Shown piece by piece: positions 44,200-53,296 of a DNA stretch of 64,000 bases. The stretch lies in assembly GCA_017795005.1 (NCBI GenBank), contig CP051242.1:806001-870000 (forward strand), written 5' to 3'. The translations under genes were made by a program, and so were the position numbers. The notes under the pieces were generated by a model. The model was not told the DNA's origin. It searched no databases and saw only the letters and a list, made by a program, of their open reading frames with translations. Numbering within the stretch: the first letter of the stretch is position 1; each line of letters begins with the position of its first letter. Origin of the DNA: Balneolaceae bacterium. Lineage in GTDB: Bacteria; Bacteroidota; Rhodothermia; Balneolales; Balneolaceae.

Positions 44200-44278
44200 C
44201 CGCTACAAGTGCTACATATGCTACTTTTGAACAAAATTTCATTAAAAAAATACAAATTTGTAAAAAAATGGATTAGGG

Positions 44279-44554
44279 ATGATGGCTGGTAAATTGCGCT
44301 ATACTGAGGCTGAGTTAATAGATGCTTTTAGAGATTGTAAGAAAGCAGAAGGTAGTCAGGATGGGATTGTTCAAAGGGTTGCTCTCTATTTAGGATGTAC
44401 TAGACAGACAGTACATAATTACATAAATAGAAGCCATAAAATTTGGGAGGTTTATATGAGAGTTCGAACTAATTATGGAATTACTTGGCCTACTAAGATT
44501 GATGTAACTAAAGTTAATCTTAATCTAAGAAACGAATTGCGGCAACTTTTGTAA
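44279..44554 (+). CDS. small helix-turn-helix protein
   Basis: 91 residues. AELIDAFRDCKKAEG then VQRVALYLGCTRQTVHNYI is a Fis- or resolvase-type helix-turn-helix. Likely a regulator of the element. Its end overlaps by about 40 bp the tail of a leftward pseudogene. Confidence 0.65.
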   Translation: MMAGKLRYTEAELIDAFRDCKKAEGSQDGIVQRVALYLGCTRQTVHNYINRSHKIWEVYMRVRTNYGITWPTKIDVTKVNLNLRNELRQLL

Positions 44555-44912
44555 TTATTTTATTACCACCTTGAATTGTAATAGGTGGAGAACCAGCTAC
44601 AGGGCTAGCATGTGTAGTTGTTGGTACATATTCTTTTTGAGTAACAATTGGTATGATTGCATGAGCACCAATCTTTCTAGCTTTTTTACGTATGGATTTA
44701 AGTACTTGAGATTCATTATTGTATTGAGATCCATTTCCTTCTATAACTGCGATTACTTCATATGCTCTAGTAGGCTCCTCATATAGTAGGAGAACAGTTT
44801 CTGTTGGTTAATATTTTTTTGAAGGGTCGATAAGGTTTACGTTTGCAGAGGCACAACTCAAAAGCAAAATGCATGCTAGTATAATAAGTGAATAAGGGTG
44901 AAGTGATTTCAT
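44514..44912 (-). pseudogene. lipoprotein gene with one in-frame stop
   Basis: ATG at 44912 (preceded by AGAGAG) opens a 133-codon frame with a lipoprotein signal (LIILACILLLSC) and then TAA at codon 35 (44808-44810). After it the same frame continues in protein-like sequence (PTETVLLLYEEPTRAYEVIA, KKARKIGAHAIIPIVTQ, PPITIQGGNKI) to a stop at 44514. A single base change of CAA or similar to TAA explains it; sequencing error is the alternative. Confidence 0.7.
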
Positions 44913-44990
44913 TACTCTCTGGTTTGTATAATATAATTCGGAATATATTCCGTAGAGTAAATATAGTCAAAGCAAGTTCTTTTCTCCACT

Positions 44991-45230
44991 ATGGGAGAAG
45001 ATGAACAAATTAAAAAAGCATTTGGGAATACTCTTCGAGAATTAAGGCTCGAACAGAATATCTCACAAGAAGAACTTGCTGCTATTAGTGGGATAGATCG
45101 TTCTTATGTATCACTAATAGAACGAGGGATTAACTCTCCATCTTTAGTGATGATTTCTAATCTTTGTAGAGCTTTAAAAGTAAAACCTTCCGAACTATTT
45201 ATAAAAGTTGAACAAAATATTAAGCTTTAG
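44991..45230 (+). CDS. XRE-type regulator, likely restriction-modification controller
   Basis: 79 residues, almost entirely one helix-turn-helix (LRLEQNISQEELAAISGI, then DRSYVSLIERGINSPSL), the size and form of the C (controller) proteins of restriction-modification systems. It is tail-to-tail with the leftward gene at 45227, overlapping by four bases. It may control the leftward methylase/nuclease genes. Confidence 0.8.
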   Translation: MGEDEQIKKAFGNTLRELRLEQNISQEELAAISGIDRSYVSLIERGINSPSLVMISNLCRALKVKPSELFIKVEQNIKL

Positions 45231-45991
45231 CCTTTAGATAGTTCAAATATTTCTCTTAAACCTTCATCGAGAATAAGCACACGTCCAAAATCAAATTCAT
45301 AAGACTGTTCCAGAGTTTCCATTGAAGCGTGCAAATCAAATGATTTTTCATATTTAAAATCATCGGTTGAAATAAGTAACCAACAATCATCACATTTTTC
45401 TAGGTAGTTAGCTAGTTTATTATTCTTCCCAGTAATAATGGATTGTAAGTACTCACTACTTAAAGAGGGAACAATTCCTCCTTTGGAAGTATTGATACAT
45501 GGCTTGCTATAAAATCCATGTCTAGAAATTTTCAGAGAATTTATTTGAATTGGTAATTCATCGTTGTCAACAGCATATAAGTTAATAGCGTCTCCTTCTT
45601 CAGGTATATTCTCTTTTATAAGGTTTGTAATAAGTTTTGGAAATTCTTTTACATGCTTTCCAGTGAGTTTGAATCGTTTAGTATCAATATTTAGCCAGTG
45701 AGAATCATTAAAACTCACATATATTTCAATGGCAGGCAGATCTTCGTTATCTAAAATTTTTTGTGAAAAAATAACAATTCTTGATTTTAGAATCTCTTGC
45801 TGTTGAATGTAAATCCCATCATCTGGAGGGGGTTGATAAAGTTCAGTTATTTCAATTCCTAAAACATTGTTATTAATAGTGACTAAAAAGTCAGGTGCTT
45901 CATCAGACGTTACTTTGCTTATATCTTTTAAAGGTAGCAGATCACGAAATAAATTAAGGGTCTTTTGTTCGAATTCTTTTTGAGTTAGCAT
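45227..45991 (-). CDS. hypothetical protein, possible PD-(D/E)xK-like (defence cluster gene 4)
   Basis: 254 residues, soluble. DEAPDFLVTINNNVLGIEIT (about 30-49) has an Asp34...Glu47-x-Thr arrangement that recalls a PD-(D/E)xK nuclease core with the usual Lys missing. Last gene of a leftward defence-like set and 14 bp after the 364-residue gene. Nuclease identity is a guess. Confidence 0.5.
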   Translation of the reverse strand: MLTQKEFEQKTLNLFRDLLPLKDISKVTSDEAPDFLVTINNNVLGIEITELYQPPPDDGIYIQQQEILKSRIVIFSQKILDNEDLPAIEIYVSFNDSHWLNIDTKRFKLTGKHVKEFPKLITNLIKENIPEEGDAINLYAVDNDELPIQINSLKISRHGFYSKPCINTSKGGIVPSLSSEYLQSIITGKNNKLANYLEKCDDCWLLISTDDFKYEKSFDLHASMETLEQSYEFDFGRVLILDEGLREIFELSKG

Positions 45992-46005
45992 AAAAAAAGT
46001 ATGGG

Positions 46006-47100
46006 TTAAATTGAGAAATTTCGAACTACTTCATCATATACTTTCTTGCCGAGTACAGAGCGCTCTTCACCCAAAAGTTTTAGAAGTTTCTTTACAGATG
46101 AATATCCTTGTTTAGTTAGGATTAGATCGTTTATTGTTGAACGAATTCCTACTTTATTTTTGAGTTTATTAATTGGAGCGCCAACTGAAATACTAGGACT
46201 TAAACTCAATAGGTCAAAGCTTAAGTCAAGTTTTCCAAATTTGTCAGGATTGTATTTGTCTTCAATATATTTCTGAACGGATTTAAGAGTTTTAGTATGC
46301 TTAGAAATCTCTTTAGTGTTCTCGGTATCCAATGCCTCTTGAAACTGTTTTAGCCATATTCTCAAATCCGAAAATTGTTCACGTAATTGTAAAGCTATAT
46401 TGAATAGGTCTTCAAAATCTTTAGACTCTTCTATTATAGTGGAAATCAAAGGTGGAAGGGAAAATCTTGCTTGTATTGCTTCCGAAGAATTATAGTCAAA
46501 GTAAAGAAGCTTAGTTTGATTTGTTGAGATGAAATTTAGAGTTTCTGTAAATGCGTCTCTTTTAGCAATCGGAGATTGTTGAAAAGCATATCCACGAAGT
46601 GGATGTGGTAAATAAAATGTTTCATATACATGACCTCGTGCTAACATTCCCGATCCACCCCAAATAATTTGGGACATAAAACTATCAATAACTATCTTAT
46701 TCCTTTCCCATCCTTCTTCATTTAACCGTTGTATCTCTTTTATACTCGAAGTTGTACATAGCTGTTCAACAATAGCTTTCCGTATCTCGACTAACTTCTC
46801 TTCTTGAAAAGCATGGATTTTTATTAGTCCTTCTGATTCGATTTGTTTTAGTGAACTACTATTATCCCAGACATAAACAAATCTATCATCTGTGATAATA
46901 GTCTCTCGAAGAATTAAATTTTGTAGAAAACTGAAAAGCGCTTGAAGTTGAACAAAACCATGAGAGAGTTTTTCAAAGTGGTGAGTATCTGTCTTGTTAT
47001 CTATTACTAGTTTGCCTGTACTATCATTTGAAAGCCCTAATTGGCTCAGGTGAGAGATTTCTTGTAGAGTCCAGTTATCTAGGAGAATTTGGTTAGGCAT
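46006..47100 (-). CDS. hypothetical protein (defence cluster gene 3)
   Basis: 364 residues, no membrane segment or signal. Mostly helical, with a motif-poor C-terminal part (FGKLDLSFDLLSLSPSISVG). No known family. Located between the nuclease-like and the 254-residue genes on the same strand, so it is probably part of the same defence set. Confidence 0.65.
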   Translation of the reverse strand: MPNQILLDNWTLQEISHLSQLGLSNDSTGKLVIDNKTDTHHFEKLSHGFVQLQALFSFLQNLILRETIITDDRFVYVWDNSSSLKQIESEGLIKIHAFQEEKLVEIRKAIVEQLCTTSSIKEIQRLNEEGWERNKIVIDSFMSQIIWGGSGMLARGHVYETFYLPHPLRGYAFQQSPIAKRDAFTETLNFISTNQTKLLYFDYNSSEAIQARFSLPPLISTIIEESKDFEDLFNIALQLREQFSDLRIWLKQFQEALDTENTKEISKHTKTLKSVQKYIEDKYNPDKFGKLDLSFDLLSLSPSISVGAPINKLKNKVGIRSTINDLILTKQGYSSVKKLLKLLGEERSVLGKKVYDEVVRNFSI

Positions 47101-47165
47101 ATAAATAAAGCTTTTCCTATGCTAAGATATTAACAAACTCAGAATTGGAAAATATAGTAGCTTTT

Positions 47166-47837
47166 CTAAGCAGCTTTTATCTTACTACTAAAGTCTAACA
47201 TTAAATGATGGATAATAAGATTATTCTTATCAATATCTAGATGTTGTGATTGATAGGAGTATTCGAAGCCTTCCACTATATCACATTTGGTTAACTCTAA
47301 AACTACTTCTGCTTCAGGAAATTTATCTTTCATTAATTTAGATATGCAGTTAGCATTGCTATGTATGTCTAAATCTTGGACGATAAATCCAATCATTCCG
47401 TTTACTTTATGATAAGAGGAATAATATTGGCTCGTAAATCTACAGATGCCATTTTTGATATACTCCGCATTTAAACCAGTAGTTCCATTTACATTTACAT
47501 TATTAAGCCGTTTACATTCTATAATGTAATAAGCCTCTTGTTTTTTAAATGTATTGGGAGATATAATTTTTATATCAGTTCTTCCAACACCTTTATCCTC
47601 CTGAACCTCTCTTTCAAAATGCCAATAAATCAAACCTACTTCTTTTCTTACTAAATCATTTTTTAAATACTTCAAAAGTATTTCATCCCTTATTTTATTT
47701 TCATCATTATCAATAGAACTCTCATTTTCAATTATAATTTGATAGCATGAAATAATTTTTGAGAGTATTTCTTCAAATTCATTCTCATAAAAGAATACAG
47801 CGCCTTCAAATATTGATGCATCTAAATTATTGAACAT
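47166..47837 (-). CDS. PD-(D/E)xK nuclease-like protein
   Basis: 223 residues. GRTDIKIIS (Asp88) followed by YYIIECKRLN (Glu107, Lys109) fits the PD-(D/E)xK catalytic core of restriction enzymes. It overlaps the large methyltransferase gene by 11 bp, so the two are translationally coupled and likely cut and modify as one system. No DNA-specificity domain was identified. Confidence 0.78.
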   Translation of the reverse strand: MFNNLDASIFEGAVFFYENEFEEILSKIISCYQIIIENESSIDNDENKIRDEILLKYLKNDLVRKEVGLIYWHFEREVQEDKGVGRTDIKIISPNTFKKQEAYYIIECKRLNNVNVNGTTGLNAEYIKNGICRFTSQYYSSYHKVNGMIGFIVQDLDIHSNANCISKLMKDKFPEAEVVLELTKCDIVEGFEYSYQSQHLDIDKNNLIIHHLMLDFSSKIKAA

Positions 47838-50800
47838 GTACTGCTTTCTTTTTCCCGGAAGTCAAAATAGCATCTACAAATTCTAGTAAGTCTAGATGAG
47901 CAATTGCTTTATGCCATAGTTTTTTTTCATTAGGTTTGATAATGAAAAAGCCGTCATTTTCAAATCCCCTAATATCCTTTTGTATGAAGAGCTTATCAGT
48001 AATTCGTTCAATACCCAACTTGAATAATACTTTTAGAATAACGTCATTCTTTGATTCAATCCAATTGATACCTTCTACGTTAGAATCTAAATCAATCAAC
48101 TTAAAAAACACACATATTACATTCCTGTTATATATAATTTCTGCTGAAACTTTTTGATTAGTTCTTTTATAAACAGGGTTAAAGCGATCTAAAAAAAGAT
48201 TAACGTAGTTATTCAAGTCTTCACTTTCATAGTTTAAAGGCTTGACTATAGAATCGAAAATCGCCCCTTGTTTTATTAAGGGAATAGATATGTTTTTTGC
48301 ATAATCAATCAAATCTTTTTCAATTTCTGAAAAACCAAAATAACTTTGAATTTCATCATCGATTATTTTTTGAAACTTGAGAATCTCATTATCGAGATTC
48401 AGTTCTTCTTCAAATCCAATTTCTCTTAAGCGAACTTTTAAAATATCTTCAATTGATTTTACTGCGCTTGAAGCTAATTTACTATAAAAAAATGGGAAAC
48501 TAAATTTACTGTAGTTTTTAGCGCGTTCTCTTTCAATGCCTATTGAAGGAAATGTATTTATTGCAAAATAAGTACTAAAGTCGGAGTTATATAAACCACT
48601 AATACTTCTTAAAGTATCAGTTTGGTTAAAGTCAAAAGCTTTAATAACCCCAATTGAGTCTTTAAAAATAATCTCTCTTTCACTAACTACTGATTTAGTA
48701 GTAAATTTTTTCATGTTTAGACCTTCTCTAATCAATAATAAAGGAGGTAAATAAAGTCTTGGGTCTCTTCTTCTGTGTACAGTAGGCTTATCAAATTTAC
48801 TGATCTTATTTTCATCCAAGAAAAATGTTTTTACACCTTCAGTATCTATAAAAGGTTTTCCAATTAAGTGTTCAGCATTTTCTTTTTCATCATTACTATA
48901 TTGAACTCCTGTTCCATAAATAAATTTACTTTCATCAGAAATAACTTCTTGAATTGGTTCATAGCTAGATTTTAAGCGTTTAATAAAATTGAAATCAAGG
49001 TAGTTGCCAAAGACTAAAACTTTCCATAACCAATCAAATTTCTTTAGATCACTTTGCAATACAACTTTATAATCATTCCTTTGAATTGTGAAGATTCTGA
49101 ATAGGTTATAAAACCTACTTTGTTTAAGGGATATATGATTAACTTTGTTTTTTGAAGTATCTTTTAAAAATGCATACCTAAAGAAGAGAATACAGGCTGG
49201 TGCAGTAGCATTTATAAATACTTTTTTTCTTACAGGAGCAAGTTCAAAAATTTTATCAATGAAAAACTCTTGTAATAGATAATTTCGAAAAGAGCTGTAA
49301 GTCTTTTTATAGCCTGCATTGTAAAGTATTTGACTTCTTATTATTAAAGCTATTTTGGTTTTTGACTCCGCAAAATCACTTGTTCTTATAATAAAAGCTT
49401 CGGCAAGTTCTCCATTGTTTATTTCTACTTCATACTCTTTGTTCAAATCTTTTTCATTTTTCTTTCTAAGGGAGAGATACTTCTTGCCAAGATTTCCAAT
49501 GGCACCACCTTTCCAAGGAGGATTTCCCAAAATAAAATCAAAATCAATTCTTCTAAATACAGTATTAAAATGATGTTCTATATCGAAAAAGTCGGATACG
49601 AAAAAATTTTTATTTAATAATGGCGGGAATTTAAATGTTTCTATATCAGATGGTTTTTGATAATCAAGTAAAGTTATATAGATCGAAAATATAGCTACAT
49701 TGATTGCACTTTTATCTTTATCAACTCCAAAAATATTATTAAGTACTAGATTGCTTAGTTCGGTCTTAAATTTTTCAGGGTTTTCTTTAACTTCTTGATT
49801 GTTCTCTAAAAACTGTTCGATTATTTTCCGAAGAGTTTCGACTAAAAAAATACCGGATCCACAAGCAGGGTCTAAAACTCTACAATTAGACCCTCTGCTA
49901 TCTTTATTGAGTTTTTGTTCAACCGTTTCCGCAAGTATATATTCTACCAAAAAAAGAGGGGTATAATAAGCTCCTTGACTATTTTGATTTGCCTCGCCAA
50001 TAAATAATTCATAAATATTACTTACAAACTCAATAGGAATTATTGAAAAATCATATAGATTAAATAGTGATAGCTGTCCAGTAGATATTTCATTTCCTAA
50101 CAGCAGGTTTATAACAACAGAAAATTTTTCATTCGTGAGTGATTGAAATTCTTTCGATGTTATTTTAAATAAATCACCGTTGAACTTATTTTCTAGGTAA
50201 TAAAAAAATTGTTTAGCTAAACTTTTGTCGCTTAAAATTTGACAGAATTCTTCGTTGGTCAAACATCTTGACTCACCTAATTCCTTAAAATCTAATCTGA
50301 CATTTCTATCAATTAAATATCTTACAAATATTGCTTTTCCTAGTAAAGAATTTGCCAGATCATCCGATAATTTATCTTTACCACTGACTAGTACGTTTCG
50401 AGCTGATTGAATATTAGATAGTAACTTAAAATCGATACGATGATTTCTAACTTGATCAAATCTATACTTTTCCCATGTGGTACCTGTTACTAATTTAAAA
50501 TAATCGAAGTCAGTTAATATTTCTTCGGTTCCTAAGAGTTCTAATGCTTCTTCATTAACTACATATTTAAAGCCATTGTATATCTCTAGAGAACCGGAAT
50601 CAATAATGATCACTATTGGTGATTCATTAAAATTCCAAATTTCTTTAAGTTTTTGTTTTTTATCATTTAAATCTTGAAAAAAAAGTATAAAAGGTTTGTT
50701 GTCGAAGCAAAAAAAAGCGTCAGGCTCTATCGTTTTTCTCAATAATTTTTCTACTCTATTAGGAAAAATATTTTCCCAAGTATCTTCAGAAGTAAAATGT

Positions 50801-50856
50801 AAACCATTTTCTCTTGAAAGATTTAACTCATCAAATATTTTCTGAAGATGCCTCAA
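47827..50856 (-). CDS. type II/IIG-like N6-adenine DNA methyltransferase
   Basis: 1009 residues from TTG 50856. Motif I DPACGSG (329-335) and motif IV NPPW (445-448) identify an N6-adenine methylase of the Eco57I/N6_Mtase type; the region before the core (about 40-300) resembles the N-terminus of type IIG enzymes, where PDAFFCFDNKPFILFF looks like a nuclease strand with the catalytic E-x-K lost. A long C-terminal part (about 600-1000) should be the target-recognition domain. The nuclease gene follows in an 11-bp overlap. The 15-C tract about 200 bp upstream may alter its expression. Confidence 0.88.
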   Translation of the reverse strand: MRHLQKIFDELNLSRENGLHFTSEDTWENIFPNRVEKLLRKTIEPDAFFCFDNKPFILFFQDLNDKKQKLKEIWNFNESPIVIIIDSGSLEIYNGFKYVVNEEALELLGTEEILTDFDYFKLVTGTTWEKYRFDQVRNHRIDFKLLSNIQSARNVLVSGKDKLSDDLANSLLGKAIFVRYLIDRNVRLDFKELGESRCLTNEEFCQILSDKSLAKQFFYYLENKFNGDLFKITSKEFQSLTNEKFSVVINLLLGNEISTGQLSLFNLYDFSIIPIEFVSNIYELFIGEANQNSQGAYYTPLFLVEYILAETVEQKLNKDSRGSNCRVLDPACGSGIFLVETLRKIIEQFLENNQEVKENPEKFKTELSNLVLNNIFGVDKDKSAINVAIFSIYITLLDYQKPSDIETFKFPPLLNKNFFVSDFFDIEHHFNTVFRRIDFDFILGNPPWKGGAIGNLGKKYLSLRKKNEKDLNKEYEVEINNGELAEAFIIRTSDFAESKTKIALIIRSQILYNAGYKKTYSSFRNYLLQEFFIDKIFELAPVRKKVFINATAPACILFFRYAFLKDTSKNKVNHISLKQSRFYNLFRIFTIQRNDYKVVLQSDLKKFDWLWKVLVFGNYLDFNFIKRLKSSYEPIQEVISDESKFIYGTGVQYSNDEKENAEHLIGKPFIDTEGVKTFFLDENKISKFDKPTVHRRRDPRLYLPPLLLIREGLNMKKFTTKSVVSEREIIFKDSIGVIKAFDFNQTDTLRSISGLYNSDFSTYFAINTFPSIGIERERAKNYSKFSFPFFYSKLASSAVKSIEDILKVRLREIGFEEELNLDNEILKFQKIIDDEIQSYFGFSEIEKDLIDYAKNISIPLIKQGAIFDSIVKPLNYESEDLNNYVNLFLDRFNPVYKRTNQKVSAEIIYNRNVICVFFKLIDLDSNVEGINWIESKNDVILKVLFKLGIERITDKLFIQKDIRGFENDGFFIIKPNEKKLWHKAIAHLDLLEFVDAILTSGKKKAVHVQ

Positions 50857-51131
50857 TACCTTGCTAATTTTATTCTAGTTAGATGTACAGATTTTTAAGT
50901 TTATTGGTGCAGGATTATATGAAATATAAACTAAAAAAAGGGTATAGTTATTCAACAATTTACACATGTATTTTACATATAATTGTTGGAAAATCAAAAA
51001 TAATGTGCTTATAAGTATCAGTCTATACTGAATATCAAAATTCCCCAAATACCCCCCCCCCCCCCCTTCAAAATGCTGAGAGTTTTTTGCTAGTATCAGT
51101 CGAAATGTAGGTTTAGTACAGGCTTTACTGC
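50857..51131. other. AT-rich upstream region with 15-C tract
   Basis: No gene seen between the methylase start and the element's right arm site. The only remarkable feature is a run of 15 cytosines at 51052-51066, about 196 bp upstream of the methylase start. Homopolymers of this length slip easily and are used for phase variation. Confidence 0.75.
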
Positions 51132-51146
51132 CCCAATATTGCCCCA
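51132..51146. promoter_or_regulatory. candidate integrase arm site, right
   Basis: Exact copy of CCCAATATTGCCCCA at 37733-37747, same orientation, 68 bp from the tRNA end. The pair suggests integrase arm-binding sites at both element ends. Confidence 0.45.
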
Positions 51147-51164
51147 TTAAAAAATAAGGGTAAT

Positions 51165-51208
51165 AAAAAAGCCCATAAGAGTATAAAATATACTTCTATG
51201 AGCTTTAA
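51165..51208 (-). terminator. rho-independent terminator of tRNA-Arg
   Basis: On the minus strand, AGCTCATAGAAGTATA pairs with TATACTCTTATGGGC (a few mismatches) and is followed by a T run. It differs wholly from the terminator of the displaced fragments, as expected if this end came with the element. Confidence 0.8.
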
Positions 51209-51213
51209 ACAAG

Positions 51214-51287
51214 TACACCCGACAAGATTCGAACTTGTAACCGCCTGATTCGTAGTCAGGTACTCTATCCAGTTGAGCTACGGGTGC
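51214..51287 (-). tRNA. tRNA-Arg (ACG)
   Basis: 74 nt, cloverleaf complete: acceptor GCACCCG/CGGGTGT, anticodon stem CCTGA/TCAGG with loop CTACGAA (anticodon ACG), T arm ACAAG-TTCGAAT-CTTGT, discriminator A, no encoded CCA. It is the integration target of the element; its 3' half, from the anticodon loop on, likely came with the element because its T stem differs from that of the displaced copies. Confidence 0.95.
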
Positions 51288-51617
51288 ATGGTGTTTTTTT
51301 TGCGGATTTCTGAATTCTGTACCAGAGTAATCCACAAACAGTATGTTTATACTCAGATCGTTTTCTGAGAAGACTCCAAAGATACGAAATATTTTTTTTG
51401 ATGACCTAATGAAATATCCAACTGATTAACCTGACAGTTCTACTTTATAATTCTTGTCATATGTATGATTTTTTTGAAGACTCTTCTTTGCAAAAAAATT
51501 ACTAGCAATTTTAAGTGAAAACTGATAAATAGTGTACTTGTAACACTTAAGTAGAGCGAGATTCGAAAGATCAGGTTTAAGAAGGTAATCTTGCGGTAAA
51601 TATTTTAGAAAAAAGGA
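51288..51617. promoter_or_regulatory. araB upstream region with operator-like palindrome
   Basis: 330 bp between the tRNA (leftward) and araB (rightward). It contains AGTGT...ACACT with a 7-base spacer (51531-51547), 70 bp upstream of araB, the only inverted repeat noticed and a candidate operator for an arabinose repressor. No gene is seen. Confidence 0.35.
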
Positions 51618-53291
51618 ATGAAATACGTTATTGGAGTTGATTACGGAACAGATTCAGTACGATCCGTATTGGTTGATCCTCTAGGAAAAGAAGTAGCTTC
51701 TTCAGTTCATTTTTATAGTAGATGGAAAGATGGAAAATACAATGTTCCATCTCAAAATCAGTTTCGTCAACATCCTTTGGATTATTTGGAAGGGCTCGAA
51801 AGTACCCTTAAAGAAGTCATCATTGCCCTTCCCGAAAGTGAAAGAAAAAATATTAAAGGTATCTCTGTTGATACTACCGGTTCCACTCCTGTTGCTGTGA
51901 ATGAGCAAGGAATTCCTCTTTCGCTAACTCCTGGTTTTGAGGAAAATCCAAATGCGATGTTTGTGCTTTGGAAAGACCATACTTCCATTAAAGAAGCTAA
52001 CGAGATAAATGAACTTTCAAGAAGTTGGGGTGGACCTGACTATACAAAATACGTTGGTGGAATTTATTCTTCAGAATGGTTTTGGGCTAAAATTTTGCAC
52101 GTAATACGTGAAGATGAATTAATTCGCGATGCTGCATATAGTTGGGTGGAAGCATGTGACTGGATTCCATATGCTTTAACCGGAGAAACAGACATTCGAG
52201 AAATGAAACGTAGCCGTTGCGCTGCCGGACATAAAGCGATGTGGCACGAAGAATTTGGTGGTCTTCCGTCAGAAGAATTTCTGATTAAATTGGATCCATT
52301 GTTAGGAGGTCTAAGAGATAGATTGTATGAAGATACATTCACTTCAGATGTTGCTGCAGGAACACTTTCTGAAGATTGGGCTGAGAAATTGGGATTAACT
52401 CAGGATGTGGTAATTGGTGTTGGTGCATTCGATGCTCACATGGGTGCTGTTGGTGGAAACATAAAACCTTATCAACTTTGCCGCGTTATGGGAACTTCTA
52501 CTTGTGATATGCTCGTAGCTCCAAAAGAAGAATTCGGGGATAATCTGGTGAAGGGAATTTGTGGGCAGGTAGATGGTTCTGTAATTCCCGGAATGATGGG
52601 TCTGGAGGCAGGTCAGTCTGCGTTTGGAGATATATTTGCTTGGTTTAAGGGCATACTTATAAAGCCTTTTGAAGAAAGTATAATGGCAAGTGAAGTGCTT
52701 GATGATGCAAAAAAGCATGCATTAATTGAGGAAATTTCTGATAACATGATTGCCAGACTTTCAGAGTCAGCATCTAAATTAGAAGGAGACTCAGGAATTA
52801 CAGTGTTAGATTGGATGAATGGCCGCAGAACTCCTGATGCAAATCAGTTACTTAAAGGTGCAATCGAAGGCCTCGATCTTGGAACAGACACGCCGCGGTT
52901 ATTTAAAGCGTTGGTAGAGGCAGTATGTTTTGGTTCAAAAATGATCGTAGACCGGTTTATCGAGGAAGGAGTTAGAATTGAAAGTGTGATTGGAATGGGT
53001 GGGGTAGCGAAGAAATCTCCGTTTGTAATGCAAACTCTGGCTGATGTATTAAATATGCCAATAAAAGTATCACGGTCACTACAAACCTGTGCCTTAGGTG
53101 CAGCTGCTTTTGCTGCAACAGCATCCGGAATTTACTCTTCGGTAGATGAAGCACAAAATAACATGGCTACTGATTTCGAATTCGAGTATGAACCAAATCC
53201 TGAACAAGTTTTATTGTATAAAAAAGTTTATGATCGATATCGATCTTTTGGTGAGTTGATGGAACAAAGAATCTCAGAAAAAACAATGTAA
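51618..53291 (+). CDS. araB: ribulokinase
   Basis: 557 residues of the FGGY carbohydrate-kinase family; phosphorylates L-ribulose to L-ribulose 5-phosphate with ATP. The phosphate-binding start IGVDYGTDSVRSVLVD, the middle block VGAFDAHMGAVGGN and the ATP site IGMGGVAKKSPFVMQ are visible. Length is as expected for AraB (about 550-570). First gene of the operon araB-araD-symporter-araA. The ATG follows AAAAAAGGA. The order matches L-arabinose operons of other FCB bacteria. Confidence 0.95.
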   Translation: MKYVIGVDYGTDSVRSVLVDPLGKEVASSVHFYSRWKDGKYNVPSQNQFRQHPLDYLEGLESTLKEVIIALPESERKNIKGISVDTTGSTPVAVNEQGIPLSLTPGFEENPNAMFVLWKDHTSIKEANEINELSRSWGGPDYTKYVGGIYSSEWFWAKILHVIREDELIRDAAYSWVEACDWIPYALTGETDIREMKRSRCAAGHKAMWHEEFGGLPSEEFLIKLDPLLGGLRDRLYEDTFTSDVAAGTLSEDWAEKLGLTQDVVIGVGAFDAHMGAVGGNIKPYQLCRVMGTSTCDMLVAPKEEFGDNLVKGICGQVDGSVIPGMMGLEAGQSAFGDIFAWFKGILIKPFEESIMASEVLDDAKKHALIEEISDNMIARLSESASKLEGDSGITVLDWMNGRRTPDANQLLKGAIEGLDLGTDTPRLFKALVEAVCFGSKMIVDRFIEEGVRIESVIGMGGVAKKSPFVMQTLADVLNMPIKVSRSLQTCALGAAAFAATASGIYSSVDEAQNNMATDFEFEYEPNPEQVLLYKKVYDRYRSFGELMEQRISEKTM

Positions 53292-53296
53292 GGTTG

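Larger units (their letters stand above)
37554..51256. mobile_element. integrative element in tRNA-Arg(ACG), about 13.7 kb
   Basis: Bounded by the truncated tRNA-Arg copy on the left and the intact tRNA-Arg on the right, which share GTACACCCGA.AAGATTCG and TAACCGCCTGATTCGTAGT in the same orientation. It contains a tyrosine integrase next to the left end, an AlpA-type regulator, a DUF3631 ATPase, cargo of unknown function and a restriction-modification-like cluster. It is clearly more AT-rich than the flanks. No relaxase or conjugation genes are seen, so it is probably an integrative island mobilised by other elements or phage-related. Confidence 0.85.

Noticed and set aside
51147-51335. 62-codon leftward frame spanning the tRNA-Arg
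   Set aside because: It overlaps a complete tRNA gene on the same strand and is not protein-like.
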